Positions 46,283 to 55,668 of a stretch of 64,000 nucleotides of DNA are shown one piece after another. Where the stretch lies: positions 248,001 to 312,000 of the forward strand of contig NZ_AUDI01000009.1 of the NCBI RefSeq assembly GCF_000425385.1. Reading direction: 5' to 3'. The position numbers were made by a program, and so were the translations under genes. The DNA comes from Pseudoduganella violaceinigra DSM 15887 (GTDB lineage Bacteria > Pseudomonadota > Gammaproteobacteria > Burkholderiales > Burkholderiaceae_D). The notes under the pieces are model-generated. The model was given only the letters and a program-made list of their open reading frames with translations, was not told where the DNA came from and searched no databases. Numbering within the stretch: the first letter of the stretch is position 1; each line of letters begins with the position of its first letter.

Positions 46283-46477
46283 GGATGCACTCCTGACAAC
46301 TCCATAGACATTTACATATCCAAATTCGTTTTAAAAACCCGTGTTTAGACCGCAAACATGAGACAGTACATTAGATGCTAGCAACTTTAACTGCGCACTG
46401 TAAAGGTATTTCTCCAGTGCACGATTACAGATTTGTGCGGGTTTAACCACACTTAATGCTGCATAAATGGCATATCA

Positions 46478-46500
46478 AGTAACTAAGTTGCATAGTTACT
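46478..46500. repeat. Inverted repeat, candidate operator
   Basis: AGTAACTA and TAGTTACT are perfect reverse complements separated by seven bases. The dyad lies about 50 bp upstream of the mrcA -10 box and about 200 bp upstream of pilM, a position suited to a regulator binding site. Confidence 0.45.
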
Positions 46501-46552
46501 CACAGAAAATATTTCTCAATATCAGGTGCGCGCCGGGGCGTAGGCCCTCATT

Positions 46553-46558
46553 TATAAT
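46553..46558 (+). promoter_or_regulatory. Candidate sigma-70 -10 box of mrcA
   Basis: A perfect TATAAT lies 29 bp before the mrcA start codon. The -35 position 17 bp upstream is GC-rich and does not match the consensus, so the promoter may depend on an activator. Confidence 0.4.
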
Positions 46559-46587
46559 GCCTTGCATAAAATCCACTGAAACCGCAT

Positions 46588-48915
46588 ATGACTGCAAATA
46601 ACCACGAGACCTCGGCGAAAAAAAAATCGCCGAAGGGTTTCTTGCTGATGGCCCTGATATCCCTGCTGGGCCTGGTCCTGGCCGGCGTGCTGCTGGTGGT
46701 GTTCGGCCTGGCTCTGGCCTACCCCAACCTGCCGTCGCTGGATACCATCACCGACTACCGGCCGAAAATGCCGCTGCGCATCTACTCGGCCGACAATGTG
46801 CTGCTGGGCGAGTTCGGCGAAGAACGCCGCACCCTGGTGCATATCAAGGACATCCCCGATGTCATGAAGAAGGCGGTGCTGGCCATTGAAGACAGCAACT
46901 TCTACGAACACGGCGGCGTCGACTACCTGGGCATTCTGCGCGCCGCCGTCCATAACGCGACCGGCGGCGCCCGCCAGGGGGCATCGACCATCACGCAGCA
47001 GGTAGCGCGCAACTTCTTCTTATCGAGCGAGCAAACGTTCAAGCGCAAGGCCTACGAAGCGCTGCTGGCCTGGAAGATCGAGCAGAACCTGTCGAAGGAC
47101 CAGATTCTGGAGGTCTATATGAACCAGATCTACCTGGGGCAGCGGGCCTACGGCTTTTCTTCGGCCGCCCAAATCTATTTCGGCAAGAACTTGAAAGACA
47201 TTAGCGTGGCGGAAGCGGCCATGCTGGCCGGCCTGCCCAAGGCGCCTTCGGCCTACAACCCGGTGGTCAACCCGAAGCGCGCCAAGGTGCGCCAGCAGTA
47301 CATCCTGCAACGCATGGCCCAGCTTGGCTATATTACGCCCGCACAGTTCGAAGCGGCAAAGATTGAGCAACTAAAAGTGAAAACCGACAGCAGCGCGTTC
47401 GGTGTCCACGCCGAATATGTTGCGGAAATGGCGCGCCAGCTGGTCTACGAGCAGTTCAAGGAGGAGACGTACACGCGCGGCCTGAACGTTTTCACCACCA
47501 TTACCAAGGCCGACCAGGACGCCGCCTACCTGGCCCTGCGCAGCGGCGTGATGGAGTATGAAAAACGCCACGCCTACCGCGGCCCGGAAGCCTATGTCGA
47601 CCTGCCGGCCAACAAGGCCGAAGCCGACGAGATGGTCGAGACCGAATTGGCGGCCCACCCGGACAGCGACAATATCGTGGCCGCCATGGTCTTGAGCGCG
47701 GCCGCCGACAAGGTCGCCGCCGTCACCGCCTCGGGCGAGGAAATCAGCATCAGCGGCGCCGGCCTGGCCATGGGCAAGAGCTGGCTGTCGGACAAGAACC
47801 CGCCCAACAAGCGCATCCGCCGCGGCGCCGTGATCCGCGTCATGCAGGAAGGCAAGGACTGGCAGATCACCCAGATGCCGGAAGTGGAGTCGGCCTTTGT
47901 TTCGGCCAGCACCGAGGACGGCGCCATCAAGGCCATGGTGGGCGGCTTCGACTACAACCGCAACAAGTTCAACCACGTGACCCAGGCTTGGCGCCAGCCC
48001 GGCTCCTCGTTCAAGCCGTTCATCTATTCCGCTTCGCTCGAGCGCGGCCTGTCGCCGGCCACCATGATCAACGACGCCCCGATCTCCTTCGACGCCGGCC
48101 AGACCGGCGGCCAGGCCTGGGAGCCGAAGAACTATGACGGCAAGTACGAGGGCCCGATGACCATGCGGCGCGGCCTGACCAAGTCGAAGAACATGATTTC
48201 GATCCGCATCCTGCACCGCATCGGCGCCAAGTACGGCCAGGAATACGCCACCCGCTTCGGCTTCGACCCGGAACGCAACCCGCCCTACCTGACGCTGGCC
48301 CTGGGCGCCGGCGGCGTGACGCCGATGCAGATGGCCGGCGCCTACGCCGTGTTCGCCAACGGCGGCTACAAGGTTTCGCCCTACCTGATCGCCAAGGTGA
48401 CCGATGCCAACGGCAAGGTGCTGTCGCAGGCCAGCCCGGACAAGGCCGGCGAGGCCAAGAACCGCGTGATCGACGAGCGCAACGCCTTCCTGATGGATTC
48501 CATGATGAAGGATGTGGTGCGCTTCGGTACCGCCACCCGCGCCCTGTCGCTCAAGCGCCCGGACATCGCGGGCAAGACCGGCACCACCAACGACTCGATC
48601 GACGCCTGGTTCGCCGGCTACCAGGCCAAGCTGGTGGGCGTGGCCTGGATCGGCTTCGACCAGCCGAAGAACCTGGGCAACAAGGAAACCGGCGGCGGCC
48701 TGGCCCTGCCGATCTGGATCGGCTATATGGGCAAGGCCTTGAAGAATATTCCGATCGAGGAACGAGCAATTCCGCCGGGCATCATCGCCCAGGATGGCGA
48801 GTACTATTATGCGGAAAATCCGCCGGGGGTCGGCATCGACAGCCTGGAAGGCAATACGCGCGGCACGCCGGCGGAAGAGAAACAGAAGGACGCGGTGAAG
48901 AACGAGCTGTTCTAA
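46588..48915 (+). CDS. mrcA: Class A penicillin-binding protein 1A
   Basis: 775-residue bifunctional peptidoglycan synthase. An N-terminal membrane helix (about residues 17-44) precedes a GT51 glycosyltransferase domain with catalytic E101 in AIEDSNFYEHGG and the GASTITQQ motif. An OB-like insert follows, then a transpeptidase domain with S473-x-x-K476 (SSFK), S533-K-N535 and K663-T-G. All motifs are intact. Its position opposite pilM is conserved in beta- and gammaproteobacteria. Confidence 0.96.
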   Translation: MTANNHETSAKKKSPKGFLLMALISLLGLVLAGVLLVVFGLALAYPNLPSLDTITDYRPKMPLRIYSADNVLLGEFGEERRTLVHIKDIPDVMKKAVLAIEDSNFYEHGGVDYLGILRAAVHNATGGARQGASTITQQVARNFFLSSEQTFKRKAYEALLAWKIEQNLSKDQILEVYMNQIYLGQRAYGFSSAAQIYFGKNLKDISVAEAAMLAGLPKAPSAYNPVVNPKRAKVRQQYILQRMAQLGYITPAQFEAAKIEQLKVKTDSSAFGVHAEYVAEMARQLVYEQFKEETYTRGLNVFTTITKADQDAAYLALRSGVMEYEKRHAYRGPEAYVDLPANKAEADEMVETELAAHPDSDNIVAAMVLSAAADKVAAVTASGEEISISGAGLAMGKSWLSDKNPPNKRIRRGAVIRVMQEGKDWQITQMPEVESAFVSASTEDGAIKAMVGGFDYNRNKFNHVTQAWRQPGSSFKPFIYSASLERGLSPATMINDAPISFDAGQTGGQAWEPKNYDGKYEGPMTMRRGLTKSKNMISIRILHRIGAKYGQEYATRFGFDPERNPPYLTLALGAGGVTPMQMAGAYAVFANGGYKVSPYLIAKVTDANGKVLSQASPDKAGEAKNRVIDERNAFLMDSMMKDVVRFGTATRALSLKRPDIAGKTGTTNDSIDAWFAGYQAKLVGVAWIGFDQPKNLGNKETGGGLALPIWIGYMGKALKNIPIEERAIPPGIIAQDGEYYYAENPPGVGIDSLEGNTRGTPAEEKQKDAVKNELF

Positions 48916-48923
48916 GCAGCGGC

Positions 48924-48951
48924 AAAAAAGGGGGCGGCGCCCCCTTTTTTT
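48924..48951 (+). terminator. Rho-independent terminator of mrcA
   Basis: A run of A, the stem GGGGGC/GCCCCC, then seven T. The symmetric A and T flanks allow it to work on the minus strand as well, and its right edge contains the cyaY stop codon. Confidence 0.88.
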
Positions 48952-49282
48952 ATGGCGCCAGCACCACCGGCGCCCCGCCCTGCTCCGTCACGATCGCCGA
49001 CAGCGCGGCATACAGCTCGGTGCCGCGGCGCGTATCGATCCACTGGCCGGCCACCTGGCGGTAATGAAAGCCGCCCGAACGCGCCGCCACCCACAGCTCC
49101 TGCATGGGCGCCTGCGAGTTGATGATCACCTTCGAACCGTTGTCGACGAATTCGATTTCCAGCACATTGCCGCTGCGGCTGCACTCCACATCCACCATGT
49201 CCTGCTCGCACAGGCGGTCCAGGGCAGCCTCGATCGCAGCCAGCGTTGCCTCGGCCTGGTCCAAAAATTCCGTTTCGGTCAT
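48950..49282 (-). CDS. cyaY: Iron-sulfur assembly protein CyaY (frataxin)
   Basis: 110-residue frataxin. An acidic first helix (ETEFLDQAEATLAAIEAALD) is followed by a beta sheet with the conserved NSQAPMQELWVAARSGGFHY segment. It modulates IscS-dependent Fe-S cluster assembly. The ATG at 49282 is chosen to match the family start. It diverges from lptM, as seen in many proteobacteria. Confidence 0.93.
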   Translation of the reverse strand: MTETEFLDQAEATLAAIEAALDRLCEQDMVDVECSRSGNVLEIEFVDNGSKVIINSQAPMQELWVAARSGGFHYRQVAGQWIDTRRGTELYAALSAIVTEQGGAPVVLAP

Positions 49283-49321
49283 GCTACACTCCAAGATTCC
49301 TATCAAGCCCCTATTCTAATC

Positions 49322-49498
49322 GTGAAGTCCCGAATCGCACTTGCTGTCCTTGCCATGACAGCCCTGCTGGCCGGATGCGGCCAAACCGGCCCGCTCTACC
49401 TGCCCAAGCCACCCTCCAAGCCTGTTACCGCGGGCAAGCCGGGCGTGGCGCCGCCGTCGGCGCCGGTCCCGTCCACTCCCCCAGCATCCCAACAGTAA
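49322..49498 (+). CDS. lptM: LPS translocon maturation lipoprotein LptM (YifL-like)
   Basis: 58-residue lipoprotein starting at GTG. The signal KSRIALAVLAMTALLAGC is followed directly by the hallmark CGQTGPLYLP, which in E. coli LptM promotes oxidative folding of LptD. The rest is proline-rich and disordered. The GTG is supported by the need for the Lys/Arg n-region; the later ATG would remove it. lysA starts 4 bp after its stop codon. Confidence 0.88.
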   Translation: MKSRIALAVLAMTALLAGCGQTGPLYLPKPPSKPVTAGKPGVAPPSAPVPSTPPASQQ

Positions 49499-49502
49499 GC
49501 TT

Positions 49503-50771
49503 ATGTCCCACTTCGAATACCAGAATGGCGTGCTGCACGCCGAAGGCGTCGCGCTCGATGCGATCGCGCAAACGTACGGCACGCCCGCCTATGTCTACTC
49601 CAAAGCGCGGCTGACCGAGAACTTCGACGCCTACGCCAACGCCTGTGCCGGCCGCGATGCGCTGGTGTGCTACGCGATGAAGGCCAATTCCAACCTGGCC
49701 ATCCTGGACTTGCTGGCGCGCCGCGGCGCCGGTTTCGACATCGTTTCGGGCGGCGAACTGCTGCGCGTGATCGCCGCCGGCGGCGATCCGAAGAAAGTCA
49801 TCTTCTCGGGTGTCGGCAAGAGCGTGGAGGAAATGCGCCTGGCCCTGTCGCACGACATCCTGTGCTTCAACGTCGAATCGATCCCCGAGCTGCACCGTCT
49901 GAATGAGGTGGCGGGCAGCATGGGCAAGAAGGCGCGCATTTCGCTGCGCGTGAACCCGAACGTGGACGCCAAGACCCACCCTTATATCGCAACGGGCCTG
50001 AAAGCCAACAAGTTCGGCGTCGCCTTCGACGACGCGCTGGCAACCTACCGCAGCGCGGCCGCCCTGCCGCACCTGGACGTGTCGGGCATCGACTGCCATA
50101 TCGGCTCGCAGTTGCTGGACGACGCGCCGCTGCTGGAAGCGCTGGACAAGCTGATCGAATTGATCGACGCCCTGGGCGCGGAAGGCATCCACCTGCACCA
50201 CCTGGACATCGGCGGCGGCCTGGGCATCGACTACGGCGACGGCGCACCGGTGCCGGTGGGCGACTACCTGGCGCGCCTGTTCAAGCGGGTCGATGCCTGG
50301 CGCGCGGCAAAGCACGGTGGCAAGCCGATCAAGGTGATCTTCGAGCCGGGCCGCTCCATCGTGGGCGATGCCGGCGTGCTGCTGACGCGCGTGGAATTCA
50401 TCAAGCACGGCGAAGAGAAGAACTTCTGCATCGTCGACGCGGCCATGAACGATATGGCGCGCCCCGCCATGTACCAGGCGTGGATGGCTATGCAGCCGGT
50501 GAACAAGACCGGCGCCGCAACCGCCATGTTCGACGTGGTCGGTCCGATCTGCGAATCGGGCGACTGGCTGGCGCGCGACCGCGAACTGAATGTCGCCCCG
50601 GGCGACCTGCTGGTGATGAAGACGGCCGGCGCCTACGGCATGACCATGGCCTCCAACTACAACACCCGCGGCCGCGCCGTGGAACTGATCGTCGACGCCG
50701 GCCAGGTCCACGTGGTACGCCGGCGTGAGAATCCGGCCGAGCTGTTCGCGCTGGAATCCCTGATCAAGTAA
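49503..50771 (+). CDS. lysA: Diaminopimelate decarboxylase LysA
   Basis: 422-residue PLP enzyme that converts meso-diaminopimelate to lysine. The PLP lysine is K60 in CYAMKANSN. HIGSQL and FEPGRSIVG bind the cofactor phosphate, and CESGDW carries the catalytic cysteine contributed across the dimer. The last 8 bp overlap the convergent msrQ gene. Confidence 0.97.
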   Translation: MSHFEYQNGVLHAEGVALDAIAQTYGTPAYVYSKARLTENFDAYANACAGRDALVCYAMKANSNLAILDLLARRGAGFDIVSGGELLRVIAAGGDPKKVIFSGVGKSVEEMRLALSHDILCFNVESIPELHRLNEVAGSMGKKARISLRVNPNVDAKTHPYIATGLKANKFGVAFDDALATYRSAAALPHLDVSGIDCHIGSQLLDDAPLLEALDKLIELIDALGAEGIHLHHLDIGGGLGIDYGDGAPVPVGDYLARLFKRVDAWRAAKHGGKPIKVIFEPGRSIVGDAGVLLTRVEFIKHGEEKNFCIVDAAMNDMARPAMYQAWMAMQPVNKTGAATAMFDVVGPICESGDWLARDRELNVAPGDLLVMKTAGAYGMTMASNYNTRGRAVELIVDAGQVHVVRRRENPAELFALESLIK

Positions 50772-51393
50772 GGCGTTCGCGGGCGGCGGCGGCTTTGCCG
50801 CGCGCCCACCATGCGCGCACGCCCAGCAGGGCAAGCACGATCAGGCCGAACAGGATCGGCTTGTTGAAGTCGTGCTTGCCGGCCCGCATCCACCAGAAGT
50901 GCAGGATGCCCAGCGGGGCGATCACATACACCAGCTTATGCAGCGCCTGCCAGCGCTTGCCGCCCAGGCGGCGCACCATGGCATTGGTGCTGGTCACGGC
51001 CAAGGGCAGCAGCAGGACGAAGGCGCTGAAGCCGACGGTGATGAACGGCCGCTTGGCGACATCCTTCAGCATCGCCTGCACGTCGAAGAAATGGTCGAAC
51101 CACAGGAAGGTAGTGAAGTGCAGCAGCGCGTAAAAGAAGGCGTACAGACCCAGCATGCGGCGCAGCTTGAGCAGCCAGTTCCAGCCGGACAAGCGCCGCA
51201 GCGGCGTGACGGCCAGCGTGAGGCACAGGAAGTACAGGGTCCACGAACCGGTGCTGCGCGTGATGTACTGCAGCGGTTCGACCAGCTTGTCGGCCGCCAC
51301 CAGATACACCAGCGCGAAGAACGGTAGCAGCGCCGACACGAAGGCGCTGGACTTGATCGCCGTCAGCTGGCGCGCTGTCGGGGTGAAGGCCAT
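50764..51393 (-). CDS. msrQ: Heme-binding membrane subunit MsrQ
   Basis: 209-residue six-helix ferric-reductase-like protein that carries heme b and feeds electrons to MsrP. Conserved histidines are in YALLHFTTFLWFDHF, ALHKLVYV and GILHFWW. It overlaps the msrP stop codon by one base and its 3' end overlaps lysA. Confidence 0.94.
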   Translation of the reverse strand: MAFTPTARQLTAIKSSAFVSALLPFFALVYLVAADKLVEPLQYITRSTGSWTLYFLCLTLAVTPLRRLSGWNWLLKLRRMLGLYAFFYALLHFTTFLWFDHFFDVQAMLKDVAKRPFITVGFSAFVLLLPLAVTSTNAMVRRLGGKRWQALHKLVYVIAPLGILHFWWMRAGKHDFNKPILFGLIVLALLGVRAWWARGKAAAARERLT

Positions 51394-52322
51394 CAGTAGT
51401 ACTTCTTCAAGTCCATGCCGCTGTACAGCGGCGCCACCTCGGCATAGCCATTGAACATCAGCGTCTTGCGCTTCTTGGTGAAGAAGCCGTCTTCGCCGAT
51501 GCGGCGCTCGCTGGCCTGCGACCAGCGCGGGTGGTCGACCTCCGGGTTAACGTTCGAATAGAAGCCGTATTCATTCGGCGCCGATTTGTTCCAGGACGTG
51601 CGCGGCATCTCGCGCACGAAGCGGATCTTGACGATCGACTTGGCCGACTTGAAGCCGTACTTCCACGGCAGCACCATGCGCACCGGCGCCCCATTCTGGT
51701 TCGGCAGCACTTCGCCGTACATACCGAACGTCAGCAGCGCCAGCGGATGGTTGGCTTCGTCGATCCGCAAGCCTTCCACATAGGGCCACTCCAGCACCCG
51801 GCTGCGTACGCCCGGCATTTGCTGGTGGTCGGCCAGGCTGACGAACTCCACGAATTTGGCATTGCCGGTCGGCTCGACCTTCTTGATCAATTCCGAGAAG
51901 GAGTAGCCGATCCAGGGGATCACCATCGACCAGCCTTCCACGCAGCGCAGGCGGTAGATGCGCTCTTCCAGCGGCGCCAGCTTGAGCAAGCTGTCGATAT
52001 CGAGCGTCATCGGCTTTTTGACCTCGCCCTCGACCTGCACGGTCCAGGGCCGCGTGCGCAGGGTGTGGGCATTTTCGGCCGGGTCGGACTTGTCGGTGCC
52101 GAATTCGTAGAAATTATTGTAGGACGTGGCGTCCTTGCGCGAAGTCGGTTTTTCCATCACCGCGAAGGCGGGATTGGGCCGGGCCGGCAGCCGCGCACCT
52201 GCGGCGCCCTGGGCCAGCGCCAGCTCGGGGCCGAGGATGGCGCCGGCGGCCGCCAGCTTGATGAACTTGCGGCGCGACTCGAACACGTCGCGCGGGGTGA
52301 TTTCGGAAGGAAGGATCAGCAT
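51393..52322 (-). CDS. msrP: Periplasmic methionine sulfoxide reductase catalytic subunit MsrP
   Basis: 309-residue molybdopterin enzyme. A twin-arginine signal SRRKFIK is at residues 16-22 with a following hydrophobic stretch. The molybdenum-ligand cysteine is C127 in YRLRCVEGW. It repairs oxidised methionines in periplasmic proteins with MsrQ. The pair is expected to be induced by hypochlorous acid or other oxidants; no regulator gene is adjacent. Confidence 0.95.
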   Translation of the reverse strand: MLILPSEITPRDVFESRRKFIKLAAAGAILGPELALAQGAAGARLPARPNPAFAVMEKPTSRKDATSYNNFYEFGTDKSDPAENAHTLRTRPWTVQVEGEVKKPMTLDIDSLLKLAPLEERIYRLRCVEGWSMVIPWIGYSFSELIKKVEPTGNAKFVEFVSLADHQQMPGVRSRVLEWPYVEGLRIDEANHPLALLTFGMYGEVLPNQNGAPVRMVLPWKYGFKSAKSIVKIRFVREMPRTSWNKSAPNEYGFYSNVNPEVDHPRWSQASERRIGEDGFFTKKRKTLMFNGYAEVAPLYSGMDLKKYY

Positions 52323-52489
52323 GGCGGCTCCAAGGGTGGTGCAACGGTAATAGCTGAACGTTACACCAGATTGCTGAAGCCGATATTAAAGCCAGGCCCA
52401 GGCATTTTTATCTTTCCTGCAACAGCAATTGCGAAAAATTGGCAGTATTTTCAAGAACTTGCCCAAAATCATGATATCTTTCTGTTTCC

Positions 52490-55414
52490 ATGCGTCAACA
52501 TTTTTTAAAGAATATGAATTCGGTACCCTCCCCTGGCATCGCGCGCAGACTGCGCATGTCCCTTCCCCTGCTCTGCATCCTGGCCAGCCTGTACGGTTGC
52601 GGCGGCGGTTCGAGCAGCAGCCAGAATGCCAACGGCAGCCCTGGCCAGGCAAACGGCAGCAACCCCAACAATCCGGCCAATGGCGGCGGCGGCCAGCCTG
52701 CTGATCCCAACGCGCCACTGATCAATGCACTGGCCTCCGGCAACGGCAGCACCCTCAGCCTCGGCACGGTCATGGGTGCGGCGCAAACCTTGATCTCGGG
52801 CCAGATCAGCGAGTACGGCTCGGTTAAACAAGCGGTCTTCAACGGCGTCGGTCCGATCGACTGGGATCCGAGCCAGGATTCCTCCTATTTCACGGTGCTG
52901 GACGTAGCCCGCAACCATGTACTACTCCCAAGCAACTGGAAGTACAAGGGCAATGCCGCCGGCTCCGGCGCCACGCTGGCCGTGGCCGGCACGGCCCCGG
53001 TCAGCAAGGCACGCTACGCCGCATTCGGCGGCAATCCGCTCGGCGTGCCGGGCAATGCCGCCATGGACAAGCTGATGACCAACACTGTCGGCTGGCTTTC
53101 GAGCCGCGCCGGCAGCGGCAATTTCAAGGTGGTCGTGGCACATATGCCCGGCACGGAAACTTACTGGTATCCGCACGAGAAGAAGGTGCGCGATTGGTTC
53201 TACGGCAAATACACCGGTGTGACCGTCAACAACCTGGCGTCCGGCGCCAGCCAGCAGGACAATAGCTGCGACGGCACAGCGCTTGCCGGCTGCCTGCAAG
53301 GCGCCGACCTGCTGGTGATCGGCCGCGAACAGGGCCCAGGCAGCTATTCGGGCGACACCGTGATGAAAGCCGTCACGGATGCCCAGGCGCGCGGCATTCC
53401 CGTGCTGTACCTGCACCACTACCGCGACGCCAACGACCTGGCCGGCCGCATGCTCGACTATTTTGGTCTGGATCAGGAGATCAACTACTGGTCGGAAGAG
53501 GGGCTGAAAGCCTTTAACCCAGCCTCTCTGCCTAGCGCGCCAGCGCAACTGTCCGCAATGCAGGCCCTGCTCAACCGCCTCGAGCAAGGCAGCTTCAGCA
53601 CGAACTGGAGCGGCTGCTCGAACGCGATGCGCATCGACTGCTCCGGCGACGCCACCTATATGGCGGAATTCGGCACGCTGGCGGCGCAGATCCGCGACGC
53701 CTTGCGCAAGTTCGACAGCGACAGCACGCAACTGTTTGCCCGTCCCGGCTACCAGCTGGAAAAGCTGCTCGTCCTGCTGGGCGACAAATACCGCGAAAAC
53801 GTCAGCTACCCGATGGACAAGTCCGCCAATAAACAGGACTTCTTCCGCGCCTACTTCTCGGACGCAACCGCCTATATCACCCGCAGCAGCTCGTCCGTGG
53901 CGAAAAACCTCGGCAACTTCTCCGCGCCGATCGCCACCAGCACGCCAACCCTGTCGCAGACCGTGACCGTCACCCTGCCGGCCAGCGGCAGCAAGGAATA
54001 CCTGACCGGCCTGTACGTCATTCCAGGCAAGACGGTCACCCTGACCCGTACCGACGGCGGCAACGGTCCGGTGCACTTCGGCCTGAACATGCTGCGCGAC
54101 ACCACGCGGATCTTCAATACCTACGACCGCCCGACCAATATTTCTTCGCCGCGCCCTGCGCTGGAACAGAACAAGCCGGTCTCCATCACCAGCCCGTTCG
54201 GCGGTCCGCTGATGCTGTTTGTCGATGCCGCCACGTCGGGCTCGCAGCCGGTCACGGTGCGCGTGGACGGCGTGATCACCCACCCGGTGCTGCGCAATCC
54301 GAACGACCCGGCGGCCGTCGCCGCCTTCCAGAACGAGGTGAATACCACCCCGACCAACTGGGTAGGCTTTACCACCGATACCCTGACCATCCATTCGACG
54401 CTGGACCATTTCAAGCAGACCATCGCCGATTACAACGGCAATATGGCGGCACTGGCCTCCGATATCGCCGTGTACACGGTGAAGGACACCTACGAGCTGG
54501 CAGGCTTCAATTCGGCCAGCGGCCAATTGCAACTGGCAAACGGCGTGACGGCCTTCTGCAATAGCAAAGGCTGGGATTGCACCGGCCTGCAGCACCGCCG
54601 CGACGTGATGCAGCACGTGATCAGCGACTCGCATGCCTTGTGCGGCAACGGCTGCTCCGGCAATCCGTTCGACGAAGACTGGGCGTTCGATCCGCTGGGC
54701 TGGGGCGAATCGCATGAAATCGGCCACAACCTGCAGCAATCGCGCCTGAACGTCTATGGCGGGAAGTCGACCGAAGTGTCGAACAATATCTTCCCGGTGC
54801 ACAAGCAGATGAAGTACAACCTGAGCGCCGCCGGTATTGCCTCGCCGATCAGGTCGCACGCCGGCGCGGGCCAGGAAGTGTTCGACATCGTGAAAGCGGC
54901 GCTCGGCACGGCCGATCCTGTCACCTCCATGTACAACAGCAGCTGGAGCGACGCCAGCTACGCCGCCAACGGCACGCCGCGCCTGATGTTCTATCGCCAG
55001 CTGGTCGAGTATGCGCGCTATTACAACAACGGCGGCCAGTTCCAGGATGGCTGGGAAATCGTTCCGCTGCTGTACCTGCTGAACCGCAACTTCGCGCAGG
55101 CAAATGACGCCAGCTGGTCGAGCAAGGCCGCCGGCTTCGGTTTCGGCACCTACGCCGGCAGCTACCCCGGTTCGATGGACGGCAACGACTTCCTGCTGAT
55201 TGCCAGCTCCAACATCATTGGCCGCGACATGCGCCCGATGTTCGCGCTGTGGGGCATCACCACCACCTCGGCGGCACAGGCGCAAGTGGCGGCGTACAAC
55301 TACCAGTCGTCGCAGGCGCTGTACTTCCCGATGAACACCGTGATCAGTCCGAAAGACAAGGTCGGCGCGCCGATCGTGATGTCGGCCGGTGCAAGCTATC
55401 CAGCGGGCTACTAA
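52490..55414 (+). CDS. ImpA-like surface metalloprotease lipoprotein
   Basis: 974-residue protein. The N-terminal signal ends in a lipobox (LYGC, cysteine 37 from the first ATG) followed by a Gly/Ser/Asn linker (38-75). Middle domains are unrecognised beta-rich regions. The C-terminal catalytic region has the gluzincin motif HEIGHNLQQ (residues 742-750). Overall layout fits the ImpA/M60-M88 group, whose Pseudomonas member cleaves mucin-like host glycoproteins. Alternative starts at 52514 and 52556 are in frame; the last would leave a very short signal. It stands alone and is flanked by msrP and ccsB. Confidence 0.82.
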   Translation: MRQHFLKNMNSVPSPGIARRLRMSLPLLCILASLYGCGGGSSSSQNANGSPGQANGSNPNNPANGGGGQPADPNAPLINALASGNGSTLSLGTVMGAAQTLISGQISEYGSVKQAVFNGVGPIDWDPSQDSSYFTVLDVARNHVLLPSNWKYKGNAAGSGATLAVAGTAPVSKARYAAFGGNPLGVPGNAAMDKLMTNTVGWLSSRAGSGNFKVVVAHMPGTETYWYPHEKKVRDWFYGKYTGVTVNNLASGASQQDNSCDGTALAGCLQGADLLVIGREQGPGSYSGDTVMKAVTDAQARGIPVLYLHHYRDANDLAGRMLDYFGLDQEINYWSEEGLKAFNPASLPSAPAQLSAMQALLNRLEQGSFSTNWSGCSNAMRIDCSGDATYMAEFGTLAAQIRDALRKFDSDSTQLFARPGYQLEKLLVLLGDKYRENVSYPMDKSANKQDFFRAYFSDATAYITRSSSSVAKNLGNFSAPIATSTPTLSQTVTVTLPASGSKEYLTGLYVIPGKTVTLTRTDGGNGPVHFGLNMLRDTTRIFNTYDRPTNISSPRPALEQNKPVSITSPFGGPLMLFVDAATSGSQPVTVRVDGVITHPVLRNPNDPAAVAAFQNEVNTTPTNWVGFTTDTLTIHSTLDHFKQTIADYNGNMAALASDIAVYTVKDTYELAGFNSASGQLQLANGVTAFCNSKGWDCTGLQHRRDVMQHVISDSHALCGNGCSGNPFDEDWAFDPLGWGESHEIGHNLQQSRLNVYGGKSTEVSNNIFPVHKQMKYNLSAAGIASPIRSHAGAGQEVFDIVKAALGTADPVTSMYNSSWSDASYAANGTPRLMFYRQLVEYARYYNNGGQFQDGWEIVPLLYLLNRNFAQANDASWSSKAAGFGFGTYAGSYPGSMDGNDFLLIASSNIIGRDMRPMFALWGITTTSAAQAQVAAYNYQSSQALYFPMNTVISPKDKVGAPIVMSAGASYPAGY

Positions 55415-55421
55415 GTCCGCC

Positions 55422-55451
55422 AGCCCGGCCGCCTTGCGTGGCCGGGCATTT
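55422..55451 (+). terminator. Weak hairpin after the metalloprotease gene
   Basis: GCCCGGCC and GGCCGGGC pair over a nine-base loop, followed only by a short ATTTA stretch. It is a plausible but imperfect terminator. The remaining bases to 55620 show no gene. Confidence 0.45.
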
Positions 55452-55620
55452 ACGTCCCCCTCGTTCTGAGGGGGGAGGACTCCCCACTCCGCAATCCACA
55501 ATGAATACGCCGAACCCGAACGCGGGTCGGATGCCTGTCCGGACTGACGCCGGTCGATCAACCGCGCGCACCGGCCTCGTTCCGGGCTGAATTGCAAAGG
55601 GGATTGCGCCGGTAAGCGCT

Positions 55621-55650
55621 GAAGAAAGCCCCCGCCAAGCGGCGGGGGCA
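55621..55650 (-). terminator. Rho-independent terminator of the resB-ccsB unit
   Basis: GCCCCCGCC and GGCGGGGGC form a nine-base-pair stem with loop AAGC. On the minus strand it is followed by TTTCTTC. It lies 19 bp past the ccsB stop codon. Confidence 0.8.
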
Positions 55651-55668
55651 CGCCATCAAGACGTGGGC

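Larger units (their letters stand above)
46283..46587. other. AT-rich divergent regulatory region between pilM and mrcA
   Basis: 305 bp without a gene, clearly more AT-rich than its surroundings. It must carry the promoters for pilMNOPQ (minus) and mrcA (plus). Visible elements are a TATAAT box near mrcA and an eight-base inverted repeat at 46478-46500. I saw no small open frame with a ribosome-binding site in it. Confidence 0.7.
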
